64,000 nt of DNA from Pseudoramibacter alactolyticus (GCF_050908235.1 NZ_CP194340.1), one strand, 5' to 3'; positions 27,081 through 34,650 are shown, counted from the first letter of the stretch. Notes: a model not told the origin generated them from the letters alone. Made by a program: numbers and translations.

Positions 27081-27152
27081 ATGATGGTTAAATATGAAGA
27101 TCCGTTCTTCAACCAACCAAAACCCTCTCCAAACGAACAGAGAAGATTGTAA
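27081..27152 (+). CDS. Possible 23-residue small protein antisense to the riboswitch RNA
   Basis: ATG 27081 has a near-perfect GGAAGGAGG about 9 nt upstream and encodes MMVKYEDPFFNQPKPSPNEQ... before TAA. It runs rightward into the riboswitch RNA. No rightward promoter was identified and I recognise no family. The RBS is the only strong evidence. Confidence 0.25.
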   Translation: MMVKYEDPFFNQPKPSPNEQRRL

Positions 27153-27189
27153 GCAATTATCACAGTTCCAAAAGCCCTGAACCGGGGCT

Positions 27190-27367
27190 TTGCAGAACGG
27201 ATCGCTGTGCCGGTCTTCTGGCTTCACGATATCATCCGGCTCCCTTCCCATCGCGCCCAATCACAAACGACAGTGGTCATGAACCGGCTTTTCGCGTCAC
27301 AGCTGCGATCACAGCACGGGAATCCCACCCGTTTCCCAACATCACAGGATCTTGCTCATATTTAACT
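27190..27367 (-). promoter_or_regulatory. Cobalamin riboswitch
   Basis: The minus strand carries the family core in order: GGGAAACGGGTGGGATTCCC with CGTGCTG, GCAGCTGTGA, the B12-box-like ACCACTGTC, and GTGAAGCCAGAAGACCGGC. These match conserved parts of adenosylcobalamin-type riboswitches, including P3, J6/3 and the 3' CCAG..AGACC element. It binds a cobalamin and would normally switch off a B12 synthesis, transport or B12-alternative gene, but no such gene lies downstream. Confidence 0.9.
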
Positions 27368-27373
27368 GTCCTT

Positions 27374-27402
27374 ATTATAGGGGATACAAACTATGCTGTC
27401 AA
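27374..27402 (-). promoter_or_regulatory. Consensus sigma-A promoter of the riboswitch
   Basis: TTGACA (27397-27402), 17-bp spacer, TATAAT (27374-27379): both hexamers are perfect. It starts 15 bp after the sirtuin stop codon. Confidence 0.9.
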
Positions 27403-27417
27403 TTAAAGGTTTGAAAT

Positions 27418-28155
27418 TTACAAGTCTGCAACCGCCTCGGCCATGACCTTGGCAATATCGTCCCGGATCACCAGCTCTGCCGCGTTATCCGCCGAGGTGG
27501 CCGACTTGTTGATCTCCACCAGATGCCTGCCCCGAAAGTAGTGGATGAGGCCGGCTGCCGGATAGACGATGAGGGAGGTGCCCCCGACGATGAGGGTGTC
27601 GGCCTTTTCGATGGCGGCCACCGCCCCGTTAATCTGTGCCGGGTCGAGGGCTTCTTCGTAAAGCACCACGTCAGGCTTGACCGTCGCGCCGCATTTTTCG
27701 CATTTCGGCACGCCGGGCTGGGCCATGATCCACTTGTCGTCGTAAAAGGCGTGGCAGTGGGTGCAATAATTTCTCAGCACCGATCCGTGCAGCTCAAAGA
27801 CGATCTCGCTGCCGGCCTTTTGGTGCAGGCCGTCGATATTCTGGGTAACCACCGCCTTGATCTTGCCCATCCGCTCGAGCTTGGCCAGGGCTTTGTGGCA
27901 GCCGTTGGGCTCAGCGTCCGGATAAACCATCTTGTCCCGGTAAAAATCGAAGAAATCCTCAGGATGATGCACGAAAAAAGAATGGGAAACCATTTCCTCC
28001 GGGGTGAATTCGGCGCTCAAACGCTGGCTGTAGATCCCGCCGGCGCTGCGGAAATCTGGAATGCCTGACGCGGTGGAAACCCCGGCGCCTCCAAAAAACA
28101 CGATGTTGTCGCTCGCTTTTAAAATAGCGGTTAATTGTTCAACTTCTTTTGGCAT
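27418..28155 (-). CDS. Sir2-family NAD-dependent protein deacylase
   Basis: A 245-residue sirtuin (CobB/NpdA type) that removes acetyl or other acyl groups from lysines using NAD+. Motifs: GAGVSTASGIPDFR (NAD binding), TQNIDGLHQKAG with the catalytic HGSV downstream, a zinc site CTHC...CEKC, and GTSLIVYPAAG. Length is normal. ATG 28155 is followed by MPKEVEQL; no operon partner. Confidence 0.93.
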   Translation of the reverse strand: MPKEVEQLTAILKASDNIVFFGGAGVSTASGIPDFRSAGGIYSQRLSAEFTPEEMVSHSFFVHHPEDFFDFYRDKMVYPDAEPNGCHKALAKLERMGKIKAVVTQNIDGLHQKAGSEIVFELHGSVLRNYCTHCHAFYDDKWIMAQPGVPKCEKCGATVKPDVVLYEEALDPAQINGAVAAIEKADTLIVGGTSLIVYPAAGLIHYFRGRHLVEINKSATSADNAAELVIRDDIAKVMAEAVADL

Positions 28156-28296
28156 GGTGCTGCCTCCCTTTTCGACCGCGTGGCGATCGTTTTCTAACAG
28201 TATAGCGTCGGCGACTTAAATTTTGCGAAAGCTTGACCCGGCCGGCGCTTGTCTTTTATAATGAAGACAATCAAAACGACCGAACGGAGGCAGACC

Positions 28297-28515
28297 ATGG
28301 CCAATTTCACCTTGCTCGACGCGGCGGCACTGGGGCGCATTTTAAAGGACCGCCTCGGCGTGGAGCTGCACATTCACGACACCTGCGGCGACTTCTTTAT
28401 GACACTGGACGCGCCCGACGACCGCGCGCTGGTCTTCATCAAAGCCTACATGGCCCGGGAAGGGCACACGCTGACGGTCGATCCCGGCGGCACATCCTTC
28501 TCGGTTAAGGCATAA
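28297..28515 (+). CDS. Small RDAC-like family protein
   Basis: A 72-residue protein starting at ATG 28297, 7 nt after GGAGG (a frame open from 28249 lacks that RBS). The sequence HIHDTCGDFFMTL resembles the RDAC-type family of small Clostridia proteins (HxRDACGGQ-like), but the match is from memory and imperfect. Function unknown. It is divergent from the sirtuin gene. Confidence 0.6.
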   Translation: MANFTLLDAAALGRILKDRLGVELHIHDTCGDFFMTLDAPDDRALVFIKAYMAREGHTLTVDPGGTSFSVKA

Positions 28516-28632
28516 AGCCCCAACCGGTGCCCTTTTTTGACGACCCGGCGGCCAAACGAAAGCCCTCCTGCATTTCACCGCCGCGATGCGTCATCGGCTG
28601 ACCGATTGAGCAATCCGTCAAAGCGACAAAAA

Positions 28633-28659
28633 AGACCAGCCAACGCTGGTCTTTTTTTC
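28633..28659. terminator. Convergent terminator
   Basis: AGACCAGC-CAAC-GCTGGTCT with A-run before and T-run after serves both the rightward small gene and the leftward zinc-ribbon gene. Confidence 0.85.
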
Positions 28660-28664
28660 CGCCT

Positions 28665-29423
28665 TTAACGCATAAACTGAATCCCGCGGACGATGGGCGC
28701 TTCCACCGCGCGGCTCTTGCACACCTGCACGAAGCAAATGAAGCGCACGATGAAGAGCACTAACGCGACGATCCCCATGATGAGCAGCTGCAGTCCCATG
28801 CCGGCCAGCATGCCGCTCAGGCTACTGGATGCACCGTAATAACCGTAGCTGCTATAGCTGCTCGACGAGAACAAGGCCCCGCCGCCGACGATCAGCGTGA
28901 TCAGCCAGGTGACGACCATCGTGACCAGCGATACCAAAATGCTGAACACGTCGAGTTTGATCTCCTGCCGAATGTGAAACCCGATATAGCTGGTGCGCGC
29001 GTCGCTCGCCCTGTCCGCCAGCAATGCGACGATCAGTCCCGCCAACGGGAACAGATAAATCAGCATACAGATCACCTTGTTGTCGGAAATTTCCCGGGGA
29101 TCGTAGTCCGCTGTGTGATCATAGGGATTGCCGCCGCCGAAATTTCTCGGCGGTGCCGCATTTCCGTCGCCGGCCGGTCGCTTGGGCTGCGCCGGCGCTT
29201 CTTCCCAGCCATCGCTTCCCCAATCGGCTCGCGGCGCCTTGGGCCCGCGCTCAAACATCAGGCCGGGCCTTTCCGCCGCTTCAGCCTTGTCTGTCGCATC
29301 ATTTGCCGCATCATTAATGGTCGTTTCCGCAGGATCCGATGGCGGGCTCACCGGCTGACCGCAATGAGTGCAAAACACCGCGCCCGACATCAATTCTTTA
29401 CCGCAATGGGAACAATACTTCAT
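28665..29423 (-). CDS. Zinc-ribbon membrane protein
   Basis: A 252-residue protein starting MKYCSHCGKELMSGAVFCTHCG, a two-CxxC zinc ribbon, then a disordered Ala/Pro-rich linker, then about four membrane segments from residue ~120 with FHIRQEIKLDVFSIL, resembling DUF4870-type proteins. Function unknown; AAGGAGG supports ATG 29423 over an earlier in-frame start at 29447. Confidence 0.75.
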   Translation of the reverse strand: MKYCSHCGKELMSGAVFCTHCGQPVSPPSDPAETTINDAANDATDKAEAAERPGLMFERGPKAPRADWGSDGWEEAPAQPKRPAGDGNAAPPRNFGGGNPYDHTADYDPREISDNKVICMLIYLFPLAGLIVALLADRASDARTSYIGFHIRQEIKLDVFSILVSLVTMVVTWLITLIVGGGALFSSSSYSSYGYYGASSSLSGMLAGMGLQLLIMGIVALVLFIVRFICFVQVCKSRAVEAPIVRGIQFMR

Positions 29424-29871
29424 CTTCTGCCTCCTTTTTCCATTCACTGATCATTTTTAAAACTCCATTTTATTATAAATTATATTTTAAACCTTTGCAA
29501 TCATCAATTGCACGGATTTTGTTTTTTGCAGCAAACATCCTTCTTTTCCCCTGCTTCGCACTATGGTGCCAAACGCACAAAAACAGAGACGCCCCAGGGG
29601 GACGCTCTGTCTTTTGTTTGAGCGATAAAATCTTTTAATCCATGCACGGTCTCCGACATGTCTGGATTCCCTTGTTTTGCGTGGGGCGGCAGCACAAAAG
29701 GTCAGCGTCCCGCGGGCATTCAAAACCACCTTCACAAAAAATGAAGGTGGTTTATTTATCGGAGGAACGCATAAGGCTATAACGCTCTTACTTTTCTTGG
29801 TATGGTATAAGGTTAATTTTATTATATAACCGTCATTGTTTTAACTCAATGATTTCTGCCATCTTTTTAAA
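29424..29871. other. 448-bp intergenic region with two hairpins
   Basis: No supported gene. Hairpins lie at 29583-29610 (ACAGAG...CTCTGT followed by CTTTTG) and 29723-29753 (AAACCACCTTC / GAAGGTGGTTT followed by ATTTAT). The second is a likely terminator for a transcript entering from the left, or a leftover of a deleted gene. Confidence 0.5.
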
Positions 29872-30504
29872 TTAATCGGGTGTTTTTTCAAGATCCTTCC
29901 CCGTCTGTCGTTCATCCGTCCACCGGTCCCACATCACAATCTCATCCACCTCCCGCTTGGGCACAAAATAATCCCTGTTCGCGTCCAGATAATACTGCAG
30001 GCTGCCGTCCGACCCCGGCGCCACCACGGTCGAGCGATGGGCGGGATAGCCCAGGGCCACCATGCTGTGGATTGCCATGGGCTCAGGCAGTTCCAAAACC
30101 GCGGCCAGCGCCTTGCGGTCGATATTGTCCATGATGCAGCTGCCCACGCCGTGATGCCACGCGGCCAGGGTGAGGTTGGCCAGGGCGATGCCCGCATCGG
30201 TATCCACCCACCGGCTTCTGCGGCTGCCGTCATAAATCAGTGCGACAACCATCGTCGGCCGTTCGCCGGGCCCCGGGGTACCCAGCGCTTTCGGCAGGGC
30301 CGCGGCAAAATGCACATGGGGAAAAATTGCCGCCGCCTGCGCCCGGTCCGTCACAAAAATGGCCCGCAGCGGCTGCAGATTGCCCGCGCTGGAGGACAGG
30401 CGCAGCGCCTCGGCCATATCGGCCACCGCCTCGGCTGCCACCGGGCGGCTTTCGTCAAATCGGCGGTACGTCCGCCGGGTTTTAAGCAATGACATGAGAT
30501 CCAT
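29872..30504 (-). CDS. Nitroreductase family protein
   Basis: A 210-residue FMN-dependent oxidoreductase of the nitroreductase fold. The N-terminus has TRRTYRRFDESRPV (Arg-rich FMN-phosphate binding), then SSSAGNLQPLRAIFV, and near the C-terminus HSMVALGYPAH. Substrate cannot be inferred. ATG 30504 follows AAGGAG. It lies 11 bp after the Mrr gene and may share its transcript. Confidence 0.88.
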   Translation of the reverse strand: MDLMSLLKTRRTYRRFDESRPVAAEAVADMAEALRLSSSAGNLQPLRAIFVTDRAQAAAIFPHVHFAAALPKALGTPGPGERPTMVVALIYDGSRRSRWVDTDAGIALANLTLAAWHHGVGSCIMDNIDRKALAAVLELPEPMAIHSMVALGYPAHRSTVVAPGSDGSLQYYLDANRDYFVPKREVDEIVMWDRWTDERQTGKDLEKTPD

Positions 30505-30515
30505 GGGTTCTCCTT

Positions 30516-31427
30516 TCAAATATCCTCGCTAAAAAAATCATAATCCACGCGTTTAATCGCGTATGTCGTTTCGATTGAAACGCCCAGATTGTGTTTGATC
30601 ATCAGCCGGGTCAACTGTTTGCCATCTATCAAAACGATGGTCGCACCGCCGCTGTTTTTCGCATAATCTCTTGCCTTTTGCGAATAAGACGCCGTTGTGA
30701 TAAAAAGCCCTTTAGCCGCGTTTTGTTCAAGCAGCGCGCCGGCAAATTTCTGAATTTCCGGTTTCCCCACCGTGCTTTCAATCTGCCATTGCTTGACCTG
30801 AATATATATCGAAGAAAACCCCAGCTGATCTTCTTTGATGATACCGTCAATGCCGCCGTCATTGCTCGCCTGAGTCACAATACCGGCTTCTTCAATCCCT
30901 GAACCATACCCCATCGCAAGCAACAGACGGACCACCAGATGCTCAAAGTCAAAGGGCGATAATTTCATCACCTCATCCATCAAATCGCTTTGAAGGGCAT
31001 CGTTGATCATCGAAAACGCCGCTTCCAATGTTTCGAGTGGCGTCCGATCCTCTATCCTCTCGTTTTGAGACGTATCGTTTTTAACCAGCGGCACCCCGCT
31101 CTCAAAGCTTCGAAATTCTGAAAACCGCCGTAAATAAGAAAGATCAATCATGCATGATTCTAAAAGCGCGGCTTTTCCCTTTTCTGAAATAACAAAATGT
31201 GCCCGCCGGGGACTCGTGATCAGACCAGCTTTCTTTAAATATGTTCTGGCCCAGCCCGCGCGGTTGCTGAAAACCGTTTGTTTGCCGCTCGGCAAAAGCG
31301 CCGATGTTTGCTCATCCGTTAATTGCAATTTTTCCGACAGGCGCTCATTGATCGCTTTTGAAGTCTGTTCCTGTCCATCGGACAAGATACGCAATGTGGG
31401 ATCGATCAAATCATCGTATTTTAACAT
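30516..31427 (-). CDS. Mrr-like type IV restriction endonuclease
   Basis: A 303-residue protein: residues ~5-90 form an Mrr_N winged helix (KYDDLIDPTLRILSDG), residues ~155-290 the Mrr catalytic PD-(D/E)xK fold with SNDGGIDGIIKED and IYIQVKQW supplying the D...QxK triad. Such enzymes cut modified DNA. ATG 31427 follows GGAGAG; a longer frame from 31640 would overlap the HAD gene and is rejected. No methyltransferase is nearby, as expected for type IV. Confidence 0.9.
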   Translation of the reverse strand: MLKYDDLIDPTLRILSDGQEQTSKAINERLSEKLQLTDEQTSALLPSGKQTVFSNRAGWARTYLKKAGLITSPRRAHFVISEKGKAALLESCMIDLSYLRRFSEFRSFESGVPLVKNDTSQNERIEDRTPLETLEAAFSMINDALQSDLMDEVMKLSPFDFEHLVVRLLLAMGYGSGIEEAGIVTQASNDGGIDGIIKEDQLGFSSIYIQVKQWQIESTVGKPEIQKFAGALLEQNAAKGLFITTASYSQKARDYAKNSGGATIVLIDGKQLTRLMIKHNLGVSIETTYAIKRVDYDFFSEDI

Positions 31428-31440
31428 AGTATTTCTCTCC

Positions 31441-32352
31441 TCAGTCCAAATGCCTGGGCGCGCTGCCGGCGGCTTTCGCGATGCGGGCCGCTTCCTCCGC
31501 GCGGATCCGCTCGGCAAAGGCCGTAATCTTGTCGCACAGCCACATGTCCGCCGTTTCACCCTCGGAATAATCCGCGGCGGCAAACATCTGAATGCGCCCG
31601 TCCATGCGCATCTGCTCCACCTGATGGAGCGCCGCCGCATCGCCCTTGGGATACACGGCGAAGGTCGCGCCGCCGTTCTGATTCACCACGGAAAACGCCG
31701 GGATATCGCTGGGCCCGTCGGCGATATAAATCATATTTTTAAAATGCACCCGGCGCAGTGTCTCCGGCAGCTTGGTGTTCACATCAACGCCGCTGACTTT
31801 GCCGACGCCCTTGTTGATCTCGAACAGCGCCCGGGTCTTGGTGGTGTTGTCGATGGTGTAGGCAATCTCGCTGATGACCGGTGCGCCGCCGGCGTCCGCC
31901 GCCTCAATGAATTCGCAGCCCCAGACCCCGGCCACGTCCGCCATGATGGGCGTGCCTTTAATGATCTCGGTCAGACCGGTGGAGATAATATAGTGCTCCA
32001 CGCGGATATCAACATCCTGATAATCGGGATTCTCCTCGATGAGCGTGCGGGTTCGGGCAAAGATGCCCGGCACGCCGGGATAAAATTTGAGCTTTTGCCC
32101 GTAGCCGCGCAGTTTTTCGTTGCTTAACCCGGCAAAACGGCCGTCTTTGGCGTAGCGGATCATCTGGTTGAGATAGATCGTGTCCGGATTGACCTTCACC
32201 CCCTGCTCCTCCCGATATTTTTCCGGCAGAGCGCCAGCCTCCCGCCAAAAGGCCCGGCCGTCCACGCCGTATTCCTCGAAGATCGGATCTTCCATATAGC
32301 CGTCGATTAATGTCTTGTCAAAATCCCAAACCATGGCAATGATATTGGCCAT
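31441..32352 (-). CDS. HAD-superfamily phosphatase
   Basis: A 303-residue HAD hydrolase: WDFDKTLI (motif I, DxD), ISTG (motif II), and IYIADGPSDIPAF (motif IV). The cap between them is ~150 residues. Substrate unknown. ATG 32352 has GAGGAGG upstream. It is 13 bp from Mrr in the same direction, so the two are probably cotranscribed, beginning next to the tRNA promoter region. Confidence 0.85.
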   Translation of the reverse strand: MANIIAMVWDFDKTLIDGYMEDPIFEEYGVDGRAFWREAGALPEKYREEQGVKVNPDTIYLNQMIRYAKDGRFAGLSNEKLRGYGQKLKFYPGVPGIFARTRTLIEENPDYQDVDIRVEHYIISTGLTEIIKGTPIMADVAGVWGCEFIEAADAGGAPVISEIAYTIDNTTKTRALFEINKGVGKVSGVDVNTKLPETLRRVHFKNMIYIADGPSDIPAFSVVNQNGGATFAVYPKGDAAALHQVEQMRMDGRIQMFAAADYSEGETADMWLCDKITAFAERIRAEEAARIAKAAGSAPRHLD

Positions 32353-32484
32353 CGCGATTGCCTCCTCATCATTTTTGGCCATTATACCACAGCGCAGCGG
32401 CCGTTTTTCGCCGGACATCAAAAAACGGCGTGCATGCCGCCCGTCCGCACCGCCAAAATTCCGGCGATTATTTTGAATTTCCGC

Positions 32485-32513
32485 TTGACAATCCCAGGAC
32501 AAAAGGCTATTAT
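32485..32513 (+). promoter_or_regulatory. Promoter of tRNA-Ala
   Basis: TTGACA (32485-32490), 17-bp spacer, TATTAT (32508-32513), placing initiation about 9 nt before the mature tRNA. Confidence 0.85.
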
Positions 32514-32528
32514 AATAAAGTCCTTCGC

Positions 32529-32605
<77 letters not shown>

Positions 32606-32710
32606 ATTGCAAACACTTAAAAACCGCTATTTTAAGCGGTTTTTCTTTTATTTTTTTGCTATTTTCATGTTTTTTTAAATTTCTATTTTTCGGTACTTTT
32701 CTGTGCAAAA

Positions 32711-32740
32711 TGTCGTAAATTTGTCGTAAAGTGTCGTAAT
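32711..32740 (+). repeat. Probable integrase arm-binding sites at the left end
   Basis: TGTCGTAAA occurs at 32711 and 32722 and TGTCGTAAT at 32732, spaced 10-11 bp (one helical turn). The inverted form ATTTACGAC is at 32923-32931 and one more direct copy, TGTCGTAAAT, lies at 63897-63906 beside attR. Repeats on both sides of the core are typical of tyrosine-integrase arm sites. Confidence 0.65.
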
Positions 32741-32829
32741 AAAATTACTGATTTCTCACCAAATTCTTTTTTCAAAAAATAAAGCCAATGCTTATTTATT
32801 TGCTCTAACTTTATTTAGATTAATCACTT

Positions 32830-32873
32830 TGGAGCCTTTGACCAGATTCGAACTGGTGACCCCCACCTTACCA
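32830..32873 (-). pseudogene. 3' half of a tRNA-Thr(GGT), fossil attachment site
   Basis: On the minus strand the sequence from TGGTAAGGTGGGGGTC through the T-arm ACCAG-TTCGAAT-CTGGT to AAGGC-T-CCA reproduces the 3' part of a tRNA-Thr with GGT anticodon, starting exactly at the anticodon. No D-arm or 5' acceptor precedes it, so it is not a tRNA gene. It mirrors the tRNA-Ala fragment at attR. Confidence 0.75.
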
Positions 32874-32948
32874 CGGCACAAGGATTGACTTATATGTTAT
32901 AGATAAATAAATTTTACGAAATATTTACGACCAAAAAATACAAAATAA

Positions 32949-32970
32949 CCCCAAGGTATTGACCTCGGGG
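32949..32970 (-). terminator. Terminator at the left end of the prophage
   Basis: CCCCAAGGT-ATTG-ACCTCGGGG; on the minus strand followed by TTATTTT. It ends leftward transcription before attL. Confidence 0.75.
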
Positions 32971-32977
32971 CTTCCTT

Positions 32978-33169
32978 TTACTTCTTCCGCCAGTTCTTAT
33001 ACTTTCCGCTTTTCACGCGCAAATCCGTATAAGGCTCATCTTCATCAATAACCCAATTCCGGCCAATCTTTTGAGCGGTCTCGTATCCGCCTTTGCGGGC
33101 CTTGATCTGCACCGTCTTTGCGGAAACGCCATGCTTTTTAGCGTACTCAGCTATACTGATCAGTGCCAT
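32978..33169 (-). CDS. Helix-turn-helix protein, possible excisionase
   Basis: A 63-residue basic protein starting MALISIAEYAKKHGVSAKTVQ, a winged-helix/AlpA-Xis type DNA-binding N-terminus, ending in a Lys-rich tail. ATG 33169 has GGGAGG 3-4 nt upstream. Its place beside attL means that in the excised circle it would face the integrase across attP, which fits a recombination directionality factor; that role is inference. Confidence 0.6.
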   Translation of the reverse strand: MALISIAEYAKKHGVSAKTVQIKARKGGYETAQKIGRNWVIDEDEPYTDLRVKSGKYKNWRKK

Positions 33170-33272
33170 TTTCCTCCCGCCTTTCTTTGATCCACAAAAC
33201 CAATGCCCAAATACCTTTGACTGCCGCCATGACAAACATACACAAGGCCAGCGTTTCTAAAAATGCTTTCAT
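33147..33272 (-). CDS. Small single-pass membrane protein
   Basis: A 41-residue frame, MKAFLETLALCMFVMAAVKG..., with a hydrophobic helix followed by KERREENG, overlapping the next gene start by 23 bp. Its RBS (GGAAAG) is weak. Translational coupling with the HTH gene is plausible. No family recognised. Confidence 0.4.
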   Translation of the reverse strand: MKAFLETLALCMFVMAAVKGIWALVLWIKERREENGTDQYS

Positions 33273-33311
33273 TTGACTTTCCAATGGGAATTCTTTAAAA
33301 TAGGGATAGGT

Positions 33312-33329
33312 GGAGGGCTTTCGCCCTCC
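33312..33329 (-). terminator. Hairpin after the 36-residue peptide gene
   Basis: GGAGGGC-TTTC-GCCCTCC; only a short U-poor tail follows, so termination may be partial. Confidence 0.6.
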
Positions 33330-33335
33330 TGAATT

Positions 33336-33446
33336 TTAGAAGCGTTTGCTGATCCAAGCGACCAGTAGACCGATCCCTAAGTCCACAAGTGCTTGAACGG
33401 CTATTTCAAGTGATTTGCTTGTGGGCTTTTTCTTTTTGTGTCCCAT
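33336..33446 (-). CDS. 36-residue cationic membrane peptide (toxin-like)
   Basis: Encodes MGHKKKKPTSKSLEIAVQAL followed by VDLGIGLLVAWISKRF: a Lys-rich head and one amphipathic/hydrophobic helix. It has a perfect promoter (33472-33500), a perfect AAAAAGGAGGG RBS and its own hairpin, so it is expressed as a free-standing unit. The shape recalls type I toxins or small holin-like peptides, but I found no antisense RNA promoter opposite it. Unknown family. Confidence 0.65.
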   Translation of the reverse strand: MGHKKKKPTSKSLEIAVQALVDLGIGLLVAWISKRF

Positions 33447-33471
33447 TGGCTTCCCTCCTTTTTATATTTAT

Positions 33472-33500
33472 ATTATACTCCTATATTGCTAATATGTCAA
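33472..33500 (-). promoter_or_regulatory. Consensus promoter of the 36-residue peptide
   Basis: TTGACA (33495-33500), 17-bp spacer, TATAAT (33472-33477) on the minus strand. Confidence 0.88.
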
Positions 33501-33541
33501 TAAATCTGAGAACTTTTCTCGAAAAATAAGCAAAAAAATAA

Positions 33542-33563
33542 AGCCGGGGTTTTATCCCCGGCT
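33542..33563 (-). terminator. Terminator upstream of the small peptide gene
   Basis: AGCCGGGG-n6-CCCCGGCT; on the minus strand it is followed by TTATTTTTTT. It ends transcription arriving from the DUF2335 cassette. Confidence 0.85.
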
Positions 33564-33583
33564 CATCATGTTTGCATCTGCAA

Positions 33584-33963
33584 TCACAAATTATACGTCA
33601 TTCGCATCTCAACGATGGCATTTTGAAGAACGGCGCCTTTGCCACATCCTTCCAGGATGTCGTTGTCAAAATTCTCGGTCTCTCCGGCAAAGCCGTTGCA
33701 GGCGTCTGTCCACAAACCCTCCGCCATCAGAAGCCGAGTTACCACGCGATACAATTCACTTCGGATTGGCTCTGGCGCGCGGTGCCCAGCAGCATGCTGT
33801 GTTCTTTCATGCGGATATACCGCTCCAGCAAGGGCGCCGTGATCTTATTTTCGGATGGCTGCGTGTCGGGCGCTTCCGGAAGGTTCGGCAGATTGAAGCA
33901 CTTTTGCAACTTGGCATAACCGCTGGCGTAGACAACAATCAAATGCGGGGTTGATTGCAGCAC
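33584..33963 (-). pseudogene. Broken gene of unknown family
   Basis: Two leftward frames join into one plausible protein. The first reads ...HLIVVYASGYAKLQKCFN to ...LLGTARQSQSE and stops shortly after (CIAW*). The next frame continues LYRVVTRLLMAEGLWTDACN to RMTYNL* at 33584. The switch is near 33775. There is no ATG with RBS at the 5' side; the frame is open up to the DUF2335 stop, so the N-terminus is probably missing too. Family not recognised. Confidence 0.45.
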
Positions 33964-33998
33964 CGCCGCGTTGTCTTGCTTATAAGAGATGCTTGTTT

Positions 33999-34475
33999 TT
34001 ATTCTTTCTTTTGGGGCCTCGTTCCTCTAATAAACGTCACTATCACAGAAGCGATACCAAATCCTGATAAAACCGTTCCAGCAAACGCCGATTTGCTCAC
34101 AATCACCCACACGCCGCTACCGATAAGCACCATACATAATATAAACGCAAACAACATGCCAAGAAAACTATCCCGTGAACGCATTTTCTGCTCTTTCTTT
34201 TCGTATTCATGGCGAAACTTGGTTTCTTTCTCGGCCATATCAAAAATTTCACGGGGTGCTTCTGGTAAAATTTCACTATACTGCTTTAAAATTTGCGGAG
34301 GTGGTAGAGGCCCGGAAAACGAAAGCATTTCCATTCCCTCAGCTTGTACTAATACAGCTTCGCGCTCTTCTTCCGGCATATCCTCAAGCTGTCGAATCAG
34401 TTCTTCTTTTGTTAGTAACTGTCCGTTCGCACCATTCTTTTGGCTAACTGGCGGCTTCTTTTCTGCTTGATTCAT
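33999..34475 (-). CDS. DUF2335 membrane protein, intact copy
   Basis: A 158-residue protein with the DUF2335 core SGPLPPPQILKQYSEILPEA, a MAEKETKFRHEYEKKEQKMR amphipathic helix, and two C-terminal membrane helices (GMLFAFILCMVLIGSG, AGTVLSGFGIASVIVTFI). The N-terminal ~45 residues are polar and contain EELIRQLEDMPEEEREAVL. Role unknown; the family is frequent in phages. It overlaps the small gene upstream by 32 bp, and a second, interrupted copy of the same two-gene cassette lies at 52.6-53.2 kb. Confidence 0.8.
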   Translation of the reverse strand: MNQAEKKPPVSQKNGANGQLLTKEELIRQLEDMPEEEREAVLVQAEGMEMLSFSGPLPPPQILKQYSEILPEAPREIFDMAEKETKFRHEYEKKEQKMRSRDSFLGMLFAFILCMVLIGSGVWVIVSKSAFAGTVLSGFGIASVIVTFIRGTRPQKKE

Positions 34476-34650
34476 AAGTTTCCATCGCTTTTTTTATGCT
34501 TCTACCAACCCTTTGCCAATCCGATCGCAATGCATCTCGATCTTTTCTTGGTGAAGAGGGGGGCACATACGGGCACATCACCCCATAAAGATCAAAGATT
34601 CTCGAAAATCCCTTCACAAAACTCGGGGAAAAGGATAACCCTCTTTTCAT
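34444..34650 (-). CDS. Small conserved partner of DUF2335 protein, copy A
   Basis: A 68-residue protein beginning MKRGLSFSPSFVKGFSRIFD and ending in a charged helix with SDWQRVGRSIKKAME. Its paralogue at 53021-53224 shares PSFVKGFSR-x2-DL and SDWxxVG-x3-(K/R)-x-A. Both precede and overlap a DUF2335 gene. No function known; co-occurrence suggests a two-component unit. Confidence 0.72.
   Translation of the reverse strand: MKRGLSFSPSFVKGFSRIFDLYGVMCPYVPPSSPRKDRDALRSDWQRVGRSIKKAMETYESSRKEAAS

Larger units (their letters stand above)
26999..27367 (-). ncRNA. Candidate riboswitch-controlled non-coding RNA
   Basis: From the promoter at 27374-27402 to the terminator at 27000-27031 a ~370-nt leftward transcript is predicted. 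It begins with a cobalamin riboswitch and carries no frame with an RBS that does not run through the terminator. A 10-nt segment just after the aptamer (minus-strand GATCCGTTCT, 27194-27203) is perfectly complementary to a downstream segment (27099-27108), which would fold the RNA over about 95 nt. Riboswitch-controlled sRNAs of this kind are known (for example Rli55/EutX, from memory); a similar role here is inference. Confidence 0.45.

Noticed and set aside
26960..27163. Leftward 67-codon frame as the gene controlled by the cobalamin riboswitch
   Set aside because: It has no RBS and reads straight through the terminator hairpin.
32830..32873. A functional tRNA gene
   Set aside because: Only the 3' half from the anticodon is present; no D-arm or matching 5' acceptor strand.
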